Below are positions 26,262-33,990 of a DNA stretch of 64,000 nucleotides, piece by piece (within the stretch, counting starts at the first letter, position 1; every line of letters begins with the position of its first letter). The notes under the pieces were generated by a model, which saw only the letters and a list, made by a program, of their open reading frames with translations, made no database searches and was not told where the DNA came from. A program made the translations under genes and the position numbers. This DNA is from Nocardiopsis terrae (lineage in GTDB: Bacteria; Actinomycetota; Actinomycetes; Streptosporangiales; Streptosporangiaceae): the NCBI RefSeq assembly GCF_014651695.1, contig NZ_BMXJ01000006.1, forward strand, positions 410,741-474,740, given 5' to 3'.

Positions 26262-27584
26262 TCAGGGAGTTTCGGCCGCGCGGGCGGAGGCCTCGTGTAT
26301 CACCCGCCAGAACAGCGCAGGGACCATCAGGAGCAGCAGACCCGCGACGACGAACGGCACCTGGAGCCCCGTCCAGCCCAGGACCCCGCCGGTGAGCGCT
26401 CCGACGGGGACGGCCGCGTGGGTCAGCAGAGCGCGGGTCATGCCCGCACGACCCAGGACGTGCACGGGGGTGACGGCCTGAATCGTGGAGACCGCGCTCA
26501 CCGAGATCGCGGTACCGGAAAACCCGAAGAGCCCGAGCGCTGCCGCGCCGACGTAGACGTCGGGGAACACGCCCAGTGCCACCAGGGAGACACTGGCCAG
26601 TACGTACGCGCCGACCAGAACCCAGCCCGCACCCAGGCGTCCGATCAGGGGCCCGCACACCAGGGCGCTGATGACCGCGCCCACGGCGGCGACGGCCGTG
26701 TACACGCCGAACATGGCCTCGCTCACGCCCAGGGTCCGGGTGACGTAGAGCACCAGGATGGCTGACACCAGGCCGGTGGCGAACGCCGACATCGCGGCCG
26801 TCACGGTGAATCCCCGCTGGATCCGGTCCCCCCAGACGAACCGCAGGCCGCTGACGGCGTCCTGGGTGAGCGAGCCGCGCCCCTCCCGGGCCTCCCCCTC
26901 CTGAGCCTCCCCGTCCCGGGCTTCCCCGTCCTGCGCCTCCCCGTCCGCGTCGGAGGGCTCCGACGGCAGCGGGCGCGTCAGTACGGGGAGGGCGGCGAGC
27001 AGCAACAGCCCTCCCACGAGGTAGGTCCCGGCGTTGAGCGCCACCGCGAACACCGGTGCCGCCACGAACAGCAGGCTCGCCACCGGGCCGCCCACGAAGT
27101 CCGACGCCAGGATCCGTGCTCCTTCCAGGCGGCTGTTGGCGCTGGGCAGCAGCGGGCGCGGAACGAGGACGGGCAGTAGCGCACGGGCGGATCCGTCGTG
27201 GAGCACCTCGCAGAGCGCAAGCGCGAACGCGAACAGGCACAGCGTCCAGATCGGTGTGGCGCCCGCCCAGACCAGCACCATGAGCAGCCCCAGGAACACA
27301 CACCGCAGCACGTTGGCGACGACCATCACCCGCCGCTTGTCGGTGCGGTCGACGAAGGCTCCGGCGTGCAGCCCGAACAGGACCCAGGGCAGGTAGGCCG
27401 ACACGGTCAGCAGCGACACCATGAGCGGGTCGGTGGTGACGGCGGCGGCCATCAGGGGCAACAGCGTGAGCAGGATCCCGTCACCCAGGTTCGCGCTGGT
27501 GTGGGCGGCCCAGAAGCGTTGGAAGGCACCGCCCAGCCGGGCGGTGGCAGCGGGTCGCCTGGTGTCGTCCTGGAAACTAGTCAC
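26262..27584 (-). CDS. MFS exporter of the SagB-methyltransferase peptide locus
   Basis: 440 residues, ATG start overlapping the SagB gene stop by 8 bases, so translationally coupled. About 12 helices; N-terminus ARLGGAFQRFWAAHTSANLGDGILLTLLPLMA (split blocks) and the HAGAFVDRTDKRRVMV loop place it in the EntS-like MFS_3 branch that exports siderophores and peptides. The central cytosolic loop contains a repeat of DGEAQ/DGEAR units encoded by a 15-bp VNTR. As last gene of the operon it is the probable exporter or self-resistance pump for the modified peptide. Confidence 0.87.
   Translation of the reverse strand: MTSFQDDTRRPAATARLGGAFQRFWAAHTSANLGDGILLTLLPLMAAAVTTDPLMVSLLTVSAYLPWVLFGLHAGAFVDRTDKRRVMVVANVLRCVFLGLLMVLVWAGATPIWTLCLFAFALALCEVLHDGSARALLPVLVPRPLLPSANSRLEGARILASDFVGGPVASLLFVAAPVFAVALNAGTYLVGGLLLLAALPVLTRPLPSEPSDADGEAQDGEARDGEAQEGEAREGRGSLTQDAVSGLRFVWGDRIQRGFTVTAAMSAFATGLVSAILVLYVTRTLGVSEAMFGVYTAVAAVGAVISALVCGPLIGRLGAGWVLVGAYVLASVSLVALGVFPDVYVGAAALGLFGFSGTAISVSAVSTIQAVTPVHVLGRAGMTRALLTHAAVPVGALTGGVLGWTGLQVPFVVAGLLLLMVPALFWRVIHEASARAAETP
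26890..26949 (-). repeat. 15-bp x 4 tandem repeat in MFS central loop
   Basis: Units at 26890-26904, 26905-26919, 26920-26934 and 26935-26949 vary around GCCTCCCCGTCCCGG (plus strand) and encode (D/E)GEA(Q/R) pentapeptides. In-frame, so copy number changes would only lengthen the acidic linker. Confidence 0.8.
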
Positions 27585-28704
27585 GGCTGGTGTCGAATCG
27601 GGTCGCCCTGGAGGAGGCGAGGCTCATCGGGGGGTTGGCGAAGACGGTCCTGCCCCGCTCGTCGGTTCTGGGGATTCCGGCGGAGAGCACGTAGAGCGCG
27701 GTCTCGGAGACCCCGTCCACGCCGATGAGGCCTTCCACGCCGGAGTCGCTGAACGCGGCGGTGTGGAACGGCCCCAGGCCGAGCGCGGTAGCGGTCAGTG
27801 CGAAGGTCTGTCCGAGGTGGCCGGCGTTCATCAGCATGACCCGGTAGGCCCTGGGGTGCCGGTACTTGCTGCTCATGCGCTCCACGACCGAGGTCAGGAT
27901 GATGGAGAACGCCGCTTGGCCGACACCGGACTGGGAGTTGCACATGAGGGTCAACTCGTCGCGGAAGTCCCCCTCCCGGATGAGTTCCAGCGCGTGCTCC
28001 CGGACGCCGTAGTGGTAGATACCCGGACTGACGTCGGCCACGTCGGACACGGCGACGTAGGCCTCCAGTTCGTGGCGGGAGCCGCCGGAGGGGCTGGTCC
28101 GCAACATGAGTGAGCCGAACTGCTTGGCGTCGATGAAGTCCTTCAGGCCGAAGACCGCTCCCATGAGAGTGGAGAAGGTCTCCCGGTCCACCGGTTCCGC
28201 CGAGAAGTCCCGGTGGGTCCTCCTGCCGTAGAGGACCTCGCCGTAGGGGGCGTCGAGTCGTGTCTGGTTGCGGGGGAGGAACACCCGGTCGGCGTCGGGA
28301 TAGTCCTTGAACAGCGGGGGAGGGAGCTCGGTCGTCAGCTCCTCCCTGATCTGATCGGTGGTCTCCACGAACGGAGCGTCCCTGGTCATGAAGTGGAACG
28401 CCGTCCCCTCGTGCGACCAGGGCCGCCATGGGCCCAGGGAGGAGGACGTGTCCCCGTCAGGGGCGTCCTCGCTGTTCAGGAAACCGAGGGAGTGCAGGGA
28501 GCCGACAGCCTCCGTCACGCTCTCCTCGTCGTAGCCGACCTCCTTGGCCGCCTGCGCCACGGTGTTCCACTCCCGGAAATGGTGGAGCAGCGCCACTGTC
28601 ACGGGTTCGGTGGTGATGGTGGTCCGCGTGACCGGGTTCTTGACCAGAAGCCCGTCGGCGTTCCACGCGCACCCGATTCCCTCCACCGATTTGTACCTCA
28701 TCAT
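27577..28704 (-). CDS. SagB/ThcOx family dehydrogenase (flavin, nitroreductase fold)
   Basis: 375 residues; ATG ATG start with GAAAGGAAG upstream. Members use FMN to dehydrogenate peptide-derived rings or bonds in RiPP pathways (azoline to azole) or cyclic dipeptides. The N-terminal ~85 residues look like a winged helix (VTVALLHHFREWNTVAQAA, DEESVTEAVGSLHSLGFL) that could bind a leader peptide. The FMN domain starts around 155 with YGRRTHRDFS (160-168), then LRTSPSGGSRHELEAYV (201-217), GQAAFSIILTSVVERMSSKY, HLGQTFALTATALGLGP and GVDGVSETALYVLSAG. No YcaO cyclodehydratase is encoded nearby, so classical azole formation is unlikely. Sits between a 20-residue peptide gene and an exporter. Confidence 0.87.
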   Translation of the reverse strand: MMRYKSVEGIGCAWNADGLLVKNPVTRTTITTEPVTVALLHHFREWNTVAQAAKEVGYDEESVTEAVGSLHSLGFLNSEDAPDGDTSSSLGPWRPWSHEGTAFHFMTRDAPFVETTDQIREELTTELPPPLFKDYPDADRVFLPRNQTRLDAPYGEVLYGRRTHRDFSAEPVDRETFSTLMGAVFGLKDFIDAKQFGSLMLRTSPSGGSRHELEAYVAVSDVADVSPGIYHYGVREHALELIREGDFRDELTLMCNSQSGVGQAAFSIILTSVVERMSSKYRHPRAYRVMLMNAGHLGQTFALTATALGLGPFHTAAFSDSGVEGLIGVDGVSETALYVLSAGIPRTDERGRTVFANPPMSLASSRATRFDTSRD

Positions 28705-28725
28705 CTTCCTTTCTGGAAAAACGGA

Positions 28726-28754
28726 GGAGGCCAGCCCCGGAAAGGCTGGCCTCC
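28726..28754 (-). terminator. Perfect 11-bp hairpin plus T-run between peptide and SagB genes
   Basis: GGAGGCCAGCC (28726-28736) pairs exactly with GGCTGGCCTCC (28744-28754) around a 7-base loop. On the minus strand it follows the peptide stop by 9 bases and is trailed by TCCGTTTTTCC. Intrinsic terminator inside an operon, so probably an attenuator that gives more peptide than enzyme message. Confidence 0.8.
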
Positions 28755-28763
28755 CTGCCGCTG

Positions 28764-28826
28764 TTAGGCGGCCCTGAACTCGACGATAATGCGGAATTCT
28801 TCGACCTTCTCGATCTTGATCTGCAT
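28764..28826 (-). CDS. 20-residue peptide, candidate RiPP precursor
   Basis: ATG 28826 to TAA 28764, encoding MQIKIEKVEEFRIIVEFRAA. AGAAGGAGAG lies five bases before the ATG, one of the best ribosome binding sites in the window, and the codons use more A/T than neighbours. The peptide contains an EFR motif twice (EEFR, VEFR) and has no Cys, Ser, Thr, Tyr, Trp, His, Pro, Gly, Asn or Asp. It lies between methyltransferase and SagB genes and before an attenuator hairpin, the usual position of a modified-peptide precursor. An alternative is a regulatory leader peptide. I know no family for it. Confidence 0.72.
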   Translation of the reverse strand: MQIKIEKVEEFRIIVEFRAA

Positions 28827-28887
28827 AATCTCTCCTTCTGGTTCCGGGATGGATCCATCCCGGGTGAGGGCGTTCCCCTTCGGGTTT

Positions 28888-29691
28888 TCAGCCCTCGGCT
28901 TCTGTACGTCGGGCGACGTACAGGGCTTTGATGTGATGCTCTTCGTCAAGGTCTTGAGCAAGGCCTCCGCCGTGGAATCCGCGTGCGGCGACGAACTCGA
29001 GCCCCGATTCCTTGAGGCATCGCAGGACCTGGTCGTGCGTGAAATGCCTGGTCCGGTGCCGGGTGGACAGGTGTTCCCAGCTGCCGTCGTTCTGTTCGAC
29101 GAACGAGTCGGACTCAATGTCAAGCAGTCCGCCCGGAGAGAAGGGCGTCGCGGGGGAGGGGGAGAAACAGACGAAACTGCCCTCCAGGCGGCGCACCCCC
29201 GGCCCCTCCGCCGACATGCGGAAGGCCATCGTGGTGTTCATCTCCGCAACCAGGAGCCCCTGGGGTGCGAGCATCCGTTTGACCTCGGAGAACGCTGTGG
29301 TCAGCGCGTCCTCGTCCAGGAGGTAGTGAAAGGGTTCGCCTGCCGCCGCGGCTGCGTCGAACGTCCCGGGCGGGCCGGGGATGTCGGTGAGTTCCCCGAC
29401 CTGGAACTCGATGCCGGACATCTCGTCCTTGTTCCTGGCGACCTCGATCATCTCCGGGGAAATGTCGATTCCGGTGACCTGGTAACCCTGTTTCTTGAGC
29501 TCGACGGAACTGTTTCCCGTTCCGCACCCGAGGTCGAGGAGCAGGGGTCCCCTCACTCCGTACTCACGGAAGAGGTCGTCGAAGAGCTGCATCCACCGGT
29601 GATAGTCCGGTGTGCGGCTGACGGCATCGTAGTGTTTGGCGAGTTCATCGTAAGCCACTCGCGGTGAAATCTGGGGGATGATTTCGGACAT
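28888..29691 (-). CDS. Class I SAM-dependent methyltransferase
   Basis: 267 residues, ATG with GGAG upstream. SAM-binding motif I LLLDLGCGTGNSS at 50-62, motif II VTGIDISPEMIEVARNK, then VGELTDIPGPPGTFDAAAA and a FHYLLDEDALTTAFSEVKRML block, typical of Methyltransf_25 proteins. C-terminal half is strand-rich with HRTRHFTHDQVLRCLKESGLEF. First gene of the operon methyltransferase - peptide - SagB - MFS, so an N-, O- or C-methylation of the peptide product is inferred. Its 5' end and upstream region are noticeably less GC-rich than the surroundings, a possible sign of transfer. Confidence 0.88.
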   Translation of the reverse strand: MSEIIPQISPRVAYDELAKHYDAVSRTPDYHRWMQLFDDLFREYGVRGPLLLDLGCGTGNSSVELKKQGYQVTGIDISPEMIEVARNKDEMSGIEFQVGELTDIPGPPGTFDAAAAAGEPFHYLLDEDALTTAFSEVKRMLAPQGLLVAEMNTTMAFRMSAEGPGVRRLEGSFVCFSPSPATPFSPGGLLDIESDSFVEQNDGSWEHLSTRHRTRHFTHDQVLRCLKESGLEFVAARGFHGGGLAQDLDEEHHIKALYVARRTEAEG

Positions 29692-29736
29692 CTTGTGGAT
29701 CTCCGTTTTTAATTTGTGCTCTTTCTGGTGGGCGAC

Positions 29737-29765
29737 AGATTAGCGAAGGCGGATGCGGAGTAAAA
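29737..29765 (-). promoter_or_regulatory. Predicted promoter of the methyltransferase-peptide operon
   Basis: Read on the minus strand: TTTTAC (29765-29760), 17 bases, TAATCT (29742-29737), about 46 bases before the ATG. The region is locally AT-rich. The -35 is a weak match. Confidence 0.45.
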
Positions 29766-29843
29766 GTGAGTTGGCCACATCCGGACGCTGGGGCCTCCGT
29801 TTGCAACTCTTCTCCGTGATGTTCCCAGGTGGTGGGTTTCTGG

Positions 29844-29866
29844 TTCCCGGTTCAAAAAACCGGGAA
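29844..29866. other. 9-bp inverted repeat in the divergent spacer
   Basis: TTCCCGGTT (29844-29852), CAAAA, AACCGGGAA (29858-29866), exact complements. It lies between the methyltransferase operon promoter and the DHA2 exporter gene, upstream of both, so a shared operator is more likely than a terminator. The remaining spacer (29692-30063) holds no convincing gene. Confidence 0.5.
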
Positions 29867-30063
29867 GCCCCGGAGTCCAAGAAAAGGACTTAAGGCCATG
29901 TTTGCCAGGATTCATGCGAGGTGACCTGTGGGGTTCCTTCGCGGGTATAGTCCGCGTACCGGTAGAGTTGCGTTTTCGGTAAGAAGGCCCCTCATCAGAT
30001 GGTCGGACCTGTTCGGGTGCCCAGCCCCCGGCCGGGGACGTCCCTGGCTACAGGTGGTGGTTG

Positions 30064-31659
30064 ATGGACGAGCAGACGGCGTATCGGCGCAGGTGGGGCG
30101 GTTTGGCGGTGCTCGTCATCTGCCTGTTGGTGATCGTGGCCGACAACACCATCCTCAACGTCGCGCTGCGCACCCTCTCCGATCCGGTCCTCGGCCTGGG
30201 CGCCAGCCAGTCGCAGCTGGCCTGGGCGATCAACTCCTACACGCTGGTCTTCGCGGGGCTGCTGTTCACCTTCGGTGTGCTCGGCGACCGGTGGGGCAGG
30301 CGTCGGCTGCTCGCGGCCGGACTGGTGGTGTTCGGCGCGGCCTCGGCGCTGTCGGCCTACTCGCAGAGCCCCGAACAGCTCGTCTGGGCGCGTGCCGTGA
30401 TGGGTTTCGGCGCCTCCATGGTGATGCCGCAGACCCTGTCGGTGATCACCGACGTGTTCCCGCCGGAGGAACGCGGGCGGGCGATCGGGCTGTGGGCCGG
30501 CGCGGTCGGCCTGGCGATGGCGATCGGCCCGTCAGCGGGCGGGCTGCTCCTGGAGAACTTCTGGTGGGGTTCGATCTTCCTGGTCAACGTGCCCTTCGTG
30601 GCCGTCGGCCTGGCGCTGATGTACGTCCTCATCCCCGAGTCCAGGGACGAGGACGCCGGGCGTCCCGACGTGGTCGGCGTCCTGCTGTCCATCCCGGGGC
30701 TGGTCCTGATCATCTACGGGATCATCACGGCGGGGGAGCGGGCCTCACTGTCCGACTGGGACGTGTTCGGCTCGCTGCTGCTGGGGGTGGCGGTAATCGT
30801 GCTGTTCCTGGTCCACGAGGCGCGTACCCCGAACCCCTCGCTGGACGTGCGTTTCTTCCGCGACCCCCGGTTCAGCGTCTCCATCGCCACGATCATGGTG
30901 CTGTTCTTCAGCATGGCCGGGATCATCTTCTTCCTCAGCTTCTACTGGCAGAGCGTCCGCGAGTTCTCCCCGTTCTTCGCGGGCCTGCTGGTCCTGCCCG
31001 CCGCGCTGGGGCAGATGATCTTCGCCCCGCTCAGCCCCACCCTGGTGCGCCTGCTCGGCCCGCGCACGCTCGCTGCGGCGGGTGTCGTCGCCGTCTGCTG
31101 CAGTTTCGTCTTCTACACGCAGATCGCGGTGGACACCCCGCTGCCGCTCATCATCGGATTCTTCTTCCTCCAGGCCTCGGCGATGGCGGTGGTGCTCACC
31201 CCGGCCACCGACGCGATCATGTCGTCGGTCCCGTCGGGCAAGGCCGGAGCCGCCTCGGCGGTCCAGAACACGGTCCGCCAGATCGCCACCGCCATGGGCG
31301 TGGCGGTCCTGGGGGCGGTGATCTCCTTCCACTACCGGGCGGGGATCGCACCCACCCTGCGCACCGTGGCGGAGGAGTCCGAGGACGTGGGTCCGGGGGA
31401 GCTGCGCTCGGCCGGTGAGTCGATCGAGGGCACCATGGCGCTGGCCCGGAGGCTGGGTGCTGAAGGAGAGGCCCTGGTCGCCCCGGCCAAGGAGGCGTTC
31501 CTGGCGGGGCTGCACCTGGCGGCGCTGGTCTCGCTGTGCTTCGGCGTGGTCGGGCTGGTCGTGGTGCTGGTGTGGATGCCCCGGGACGCCGCCGTCCACC
31601 GGCCGGACCGGGGGGCCCGCGAGGCCGAGGGGAGCGGGTCGGAGCGCCCCGCGAGCTAG
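30064..31659 (+). CDS. DHA2-type (14-TM) MFS drug exporter
   Basis: 531 residues from ATG 30064 (a TTG sits one codon earlier). Drug:proton antiporter-2 family: helix 1 LVICLLVIVADNTILNVALRT, then SQLAWAINSYTLVFAGLL, the GDRWGRRRLL loop, ARAVMGFGASMVMPQTLSVI (motif C-like) and GLWAGAVGLAMAIGPSAGG. About 14 helices and a long charged C-terminal tail. Divergent from the peptide locus, so it may be a second self-resistance pump or an independent multidrug exporter. Followed by a 58-bp perfect palindrome. Confidence 0.9.
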   Translation: MDEQTAYRRRWGGLAVLVICLLVIVADNTILNVALRTLSDPVLGLGASQSQLAWAINSYTLVFAGLLFTFGVLGDRWGRRRLLAAGLVVFGAASALSAYSQSPEQLVWARAVMGFGASMVMPQTLSVITDVFPPEERGRAIGLWAGAVGLAMAIGPSAGGLLLENFWWGSIFLVNVPFVAVGLALMYVLIPESRDEDAGRPDVVGVLLSIPGLVLIIYGIITAGERASLSDWDVFGSLLLGVAVIVLFLVHEARTPNPSLDVRFFRDPRFSVSIATIMVLFFSMAGIIFFLSFYWQSVREFSPFFAGLLVLPAALGQMIFAPLSPTLVRLLGPRTLAAAGVVAVCCSFVFYTQIAVDTPLPLIIGFFFLQASAMAVVLTPATDAIMSSVPSGKAGAASAVQNTVRQIATAMGVAVLGAVISFHYRAGIAPTLRTVAEESEDVGPGELRSAGESIEGTMALARRLGAEGEALVAPAKEAFLAGLHLAALVSLCFGVVGLVVVLVWMPRDAAVHRPDRGAREAEGSGSERPAS

Positions 31660-31682
31660 GCGCCCTCTGCCCTTGTCCCCCC

Positions 31683-31740
31683 GTGATCTTGCTACCAGGG
31701 GCAACTTCGGCGCCGAAGTTGCCCCTGGTAGCAAGATCAC
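31683..31740. repeat. 58-bp perfect palindrome, copy 1
   Basis: Two 29-base arms with no spacer, centred on GGCGCC at 31709-31714. The left arm begins GTGATCTTGCTACCAGGGG and the right arm is its exact complement. It follows the DHA2 stop by 23 bases and is trailed by CGCGGAAAGG. The same 58 bases recur at 39296-39353 with arms extended to 34. Works as a very strong hairpin terminator if transcribed, and behaves as a dispersed repeat. Confidence 0.95.
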
Positions 31741-31862
31741 CGCGGAAAGGGGGGCCGTGACAGGTCCAGGTGCCGACCGCCGGGCTGGGAACATCCGGAG
31801 CCAGGACCAGGACCAGGACCGGGACCAGGGCCGGGGTCGGGCGCAGGACCTACCATGGGTCC

Positions 31863-32309
31863 ATGCGTCTGACCGCCTTCACCGACGTCTCCCTGCGCCT
31901 GGTCATGCGGCTCGCGGTGGCGGGGGAGGGCGAACTCCTCACCACCCGCACCGCCGCAGGGATGCTCGCCGTGCCCTACACCCACATGGCCAAGGCAGTG
32001 GCGCGGCTGGCGGATATGGGTCTGGTGGAGGCGCGGCGGGGCCGCGGCGGCGGGCTGCTGCTGACCGAGGCGGGACGGCGCTCCTCGGTGGGGGCGATCG
32101 TCCGTGAACTGGAGGGGGCCGGGGACCTTGCCGGGTGCGAGGACGACCCGCCCTGCCCGCTGCGCGCGGCCTGTCGGCTGCGCGGTGCGCTGGCCCAGGC
32201 CCGGGAGGCCTTCTACGTGTCCCTGGACGGGGTGACCGTGGAGTCCCTGGTGTCCCCGCCCGCCCGGCAGACCCTCATCGTGCTCGGTGAGGACGCCCCT
32301 CCGGCCTGA
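31863..32309 (+). CDS. nsrR: Rrf2 family nitric oxide sensor-repressor
   Basis: 148 residues from ATG 31863. Winged helix MRLTAFTDVSLRLVMRLAV, LLTTRTAAGMLAVPYTHMAKAVARL, RRGRGGGLLL, then the iron-sulfur motif GC(92)EDDPPC(98)PLRAAC(104), C-x5-C-x5-C exactly as in NsrR. The cluster reacts with nitric oxide and releases DNA. The flavohemoprotein gene follows 218 bases later behind a candidate NsrR site, which supports the assignment. A short CCAGGA hexamer run precedes the gene. Confidence 0.92.
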   Translation: MRLTAFTDVSLRLVMRLAVAGEGELLTTRTAAGMLAVPYTHMAKAVARLADMGLVEARRGRGGGLLLTEAGRRSSVGAIVRELEGAGDLAGCEDDPPCPLRAACRLRGALAQAREAFYVSLDGVTVESLVSPPARQTLIVLGEDAPPA

Positions 32310-32466
32310 TCGTGGCCTGACGCGTCCTGACTGCCGGAGGGCTTTCCCGGGCAGGGGGCTCTCCCTGGCAGGGGAGGGGCCTCCCCCCCGGGAGCCCCGA
32401 ATGCCCCTCTGAACTGCCCTTTCGTGTTTGGACCCACCCCGGTGCAGCGGTCTCGAGCGTCGGTTT

Positions 32467-32492
32467 TAATATGCATCTCAGATACCAATTAT
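32467..32492. promoter_or_regulatory. Candidate NsrR operator before hmp
   Basis: An 11-1-11-type imperfect inverted repeat centred on base 32479: TAATATGCATCT, C, AGATACCAATTA. Nine of twelve positions pair. ATGCATCT is the familiar NsrR half site. AT-rich island just upstream of the hmp ribosome binding site. Confidence 0.6.
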
Positions 32493-32527
32493 CTGACGCG
32501 GGGCCCCGCCCCGACGAAGGAGGACGT

Positions 32528-33742
32528 GTGCTCTCCACCGAGTCCGCAGCCACGATCCGCGCCACCATCCCGGCCGTCGCGGGTGCGCTGGACACCATCA
32601 CCGCCCGGTTCTACGACACGATGCTCGGCGAGCACCCCGAGCTCCTCGACGGCCTGTTCAACCGGGGCAACCAGGCCAGCGGCGAACAGCGCAGAGCCCT
32701 GGCCGGATCCATCGCGGGCTTCGCCACCGCCCTCCTGGAACACCCGGACGAGCGCCCCGACGCCCTGCTGTCGCGCATCGCGCACAAGCACGTCTCCCTC
32801 GGCATCACCGAGGACCAGTACGTGATCGTGCACAAGTACCTGTTCGCCGCGATCGCCGACACCCTGGGCGAGGCCGCCACCCCCGACGTCGTCGCGGCCT
32901 GGGACGAGGTCTACTGGCTGATGGCCGGAAGCCTCATCGCCATGGAGGCCCGCCTCTACCAGGGGTCCGGGGCCACCGGCCGCGACGTGTGGCGCCCCTG
33001 GCGGGTGGCCGACCGCTCCGCGCAGACCCCCGACACCGTCTCCCTCACCCTGGAGCCCCAGGGCGACGAACCGGCGCCCGGCTTCCGGCCCGGCCAGTAC
33101 GTCAGCGTGCGCGTCCAACTGCCCGACGGCCTCCACCAGGCCCGCCAGTACTCGCTCTCCGGCTGGGACGGCAGCCGCCGCCGGATCACCGTCAAGCGGC
33201 TGCGCGCGGGCGAACACCCGGCCGGTGAGGTCTCCACCCTCCTGCACGACTCCGCCGCCCCCGGCGACACCCTCATGGTGTCCACCCCCGCGGGCGACGT
33301 CACCCTGGCCGACGGCGACCACCCGCTCGTCCTGGCCTCGGCCGGGATCGGCTGCACCCCGATGGTCGCCATGCTCCAGCACCTGGCCGAACAGGGCAGT
33401 ACCCGACCGGTCCTGGTCCTGCACGCCGACCGCGGCCCCGAGGACCACGCCCACCGCGAGGAGATCGCCGCCCTGGTCGACCGGCTCCCCGGCGCCACCG
33501 CCCACACCTGGTACGAGAACTGCCAGCAGGGGTGCCCCGGGGACGGCACCGGCGGCGACCACCACCCCGGGACGATGGATCTGGCCCGGGTCGAGGTGCC
33601 CGAGGGCGCCGAGGTGTACCTGTGCGGCCCGCTGCCGTTCATGCGCGACGTCCGGGCCCAGTTCCTGCGCGCGGGCGTGCCCGCCCGCTCGGTCCGCTAC
33701 GAGGTCTTCGGCCCCGACCTGTGGCTGGGCGCCGACGACTGA
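32528..33742 (+). CDS. hmp: Flavohemoprotein nitric oxide dioxygenase
   Basis: 404 residues from GTG 32528, with AAGGAGG four bases upstream. Converts NO and O2 to nitrate using NAD(P)H. Globin domain 1-140 (ARFYDTMLGEHPELLDGLFN, proximal His88 in IAHKHVSLGI). FAD domain 150-255 with FRPGQYVSV and RQYSLSGW. NAD domain from 260 with LASAGIGCTPMVAML, VLVLHADRG, TWYENCQQG and VYLCGPLPFM. Length and domain order are standard. Controlled by NsrR by context. Confidence 0.95.
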   Translation: MLSTESAATIRATIPAVAGALDTITARFYDTMLGEHPELLDGLFNRGNQASGEQRRALAGSIAGFATALLEHPDERPDALLSRIAHKHVSLGITEDQYVIVHKYLFAAIADTLGEAATPDVVAAWDEVYWLMAGSLIAMEARLYQGSGATGRDVWRPWRVADRSAQTPDTVSLTLEPQGDEPAPGFRPGQYVSVRVQLPDGLHQARQYSLSGWDGSRRRITVKRLRAGEHPAGEVSTLLHDSAAPGDTLMVSTPAGDVTLADGDHPLVLASAGIGCTPMVAMLQHLAEQGSTRPVLVLHADRGPEDHAHREEIAALVDRLPGATAHTWYENCQQGCPGDGTGGDHHPGTMDLARVEVPEGAEVYLCGPLPFMRDVRAQFLRAGVPARSVRYEVFGPDLWLGADD

Positions 33743-33820
33743 CCGTGTTCACGGGGGAGGGTTCGGCGGGAACCGGTCGCTCTCCGGGGCCGGCCGCCCT
33801 CACGGGGGCTGTCCGCCGCT

Positions 33821-33930
33821 CGGAGCACCGGCCGGTTCCGGCCCGGAGTCCGGCTGTCGGACCGGGGTCAGCCGGACATACTGGACAGCATGCAGGTCCA
33901 CGAACCCTCCTCCGTCCTCGTCGGTCGCCA
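33821..33930 (+). repeat. 110-bp direct repeat, left copy (truncated LuxR gene start)
   Basis: Matches 36324-36433 at 108 of 110 positions. It contains the promoter region and the first 12-13 codons (MQVHEPSSVLVGR) of the LuxR-family gene that starts at 36393; beyond 33930 the similarity stops abruptly and the frame is meaningless. It marks the left edge of a 2.4-kb insertion. Confidence 0.95.
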
Positions 33931-33990
33931 CACCCAACGCCGACCGGCTGGCGGAGGGACCGGGGGAGGCCCGGGGTCTGGCGGGAGAGG

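Noticed and set aside
26262..29691. Classical azole (TOMM / streptolysin S-type) cluster
   Set aside because: A SagB homologue is present, but there is no YcaO or E1-like partner and the peptide has no Cys, Ser or Thr to cyclise.
29709..29915. 68-codon minus-strand frame upstream of the methyltransferase
   Set aside because: No ribosome binding site, overlaps the predicted operon promoter and hairpin, and the translation is low-complexity.
31799..31840. CCAGGA hexamer repeats before nsrR taken as an operator
   Set aside because: Simple low-complexity run without symmetry; not a convincing binding site.
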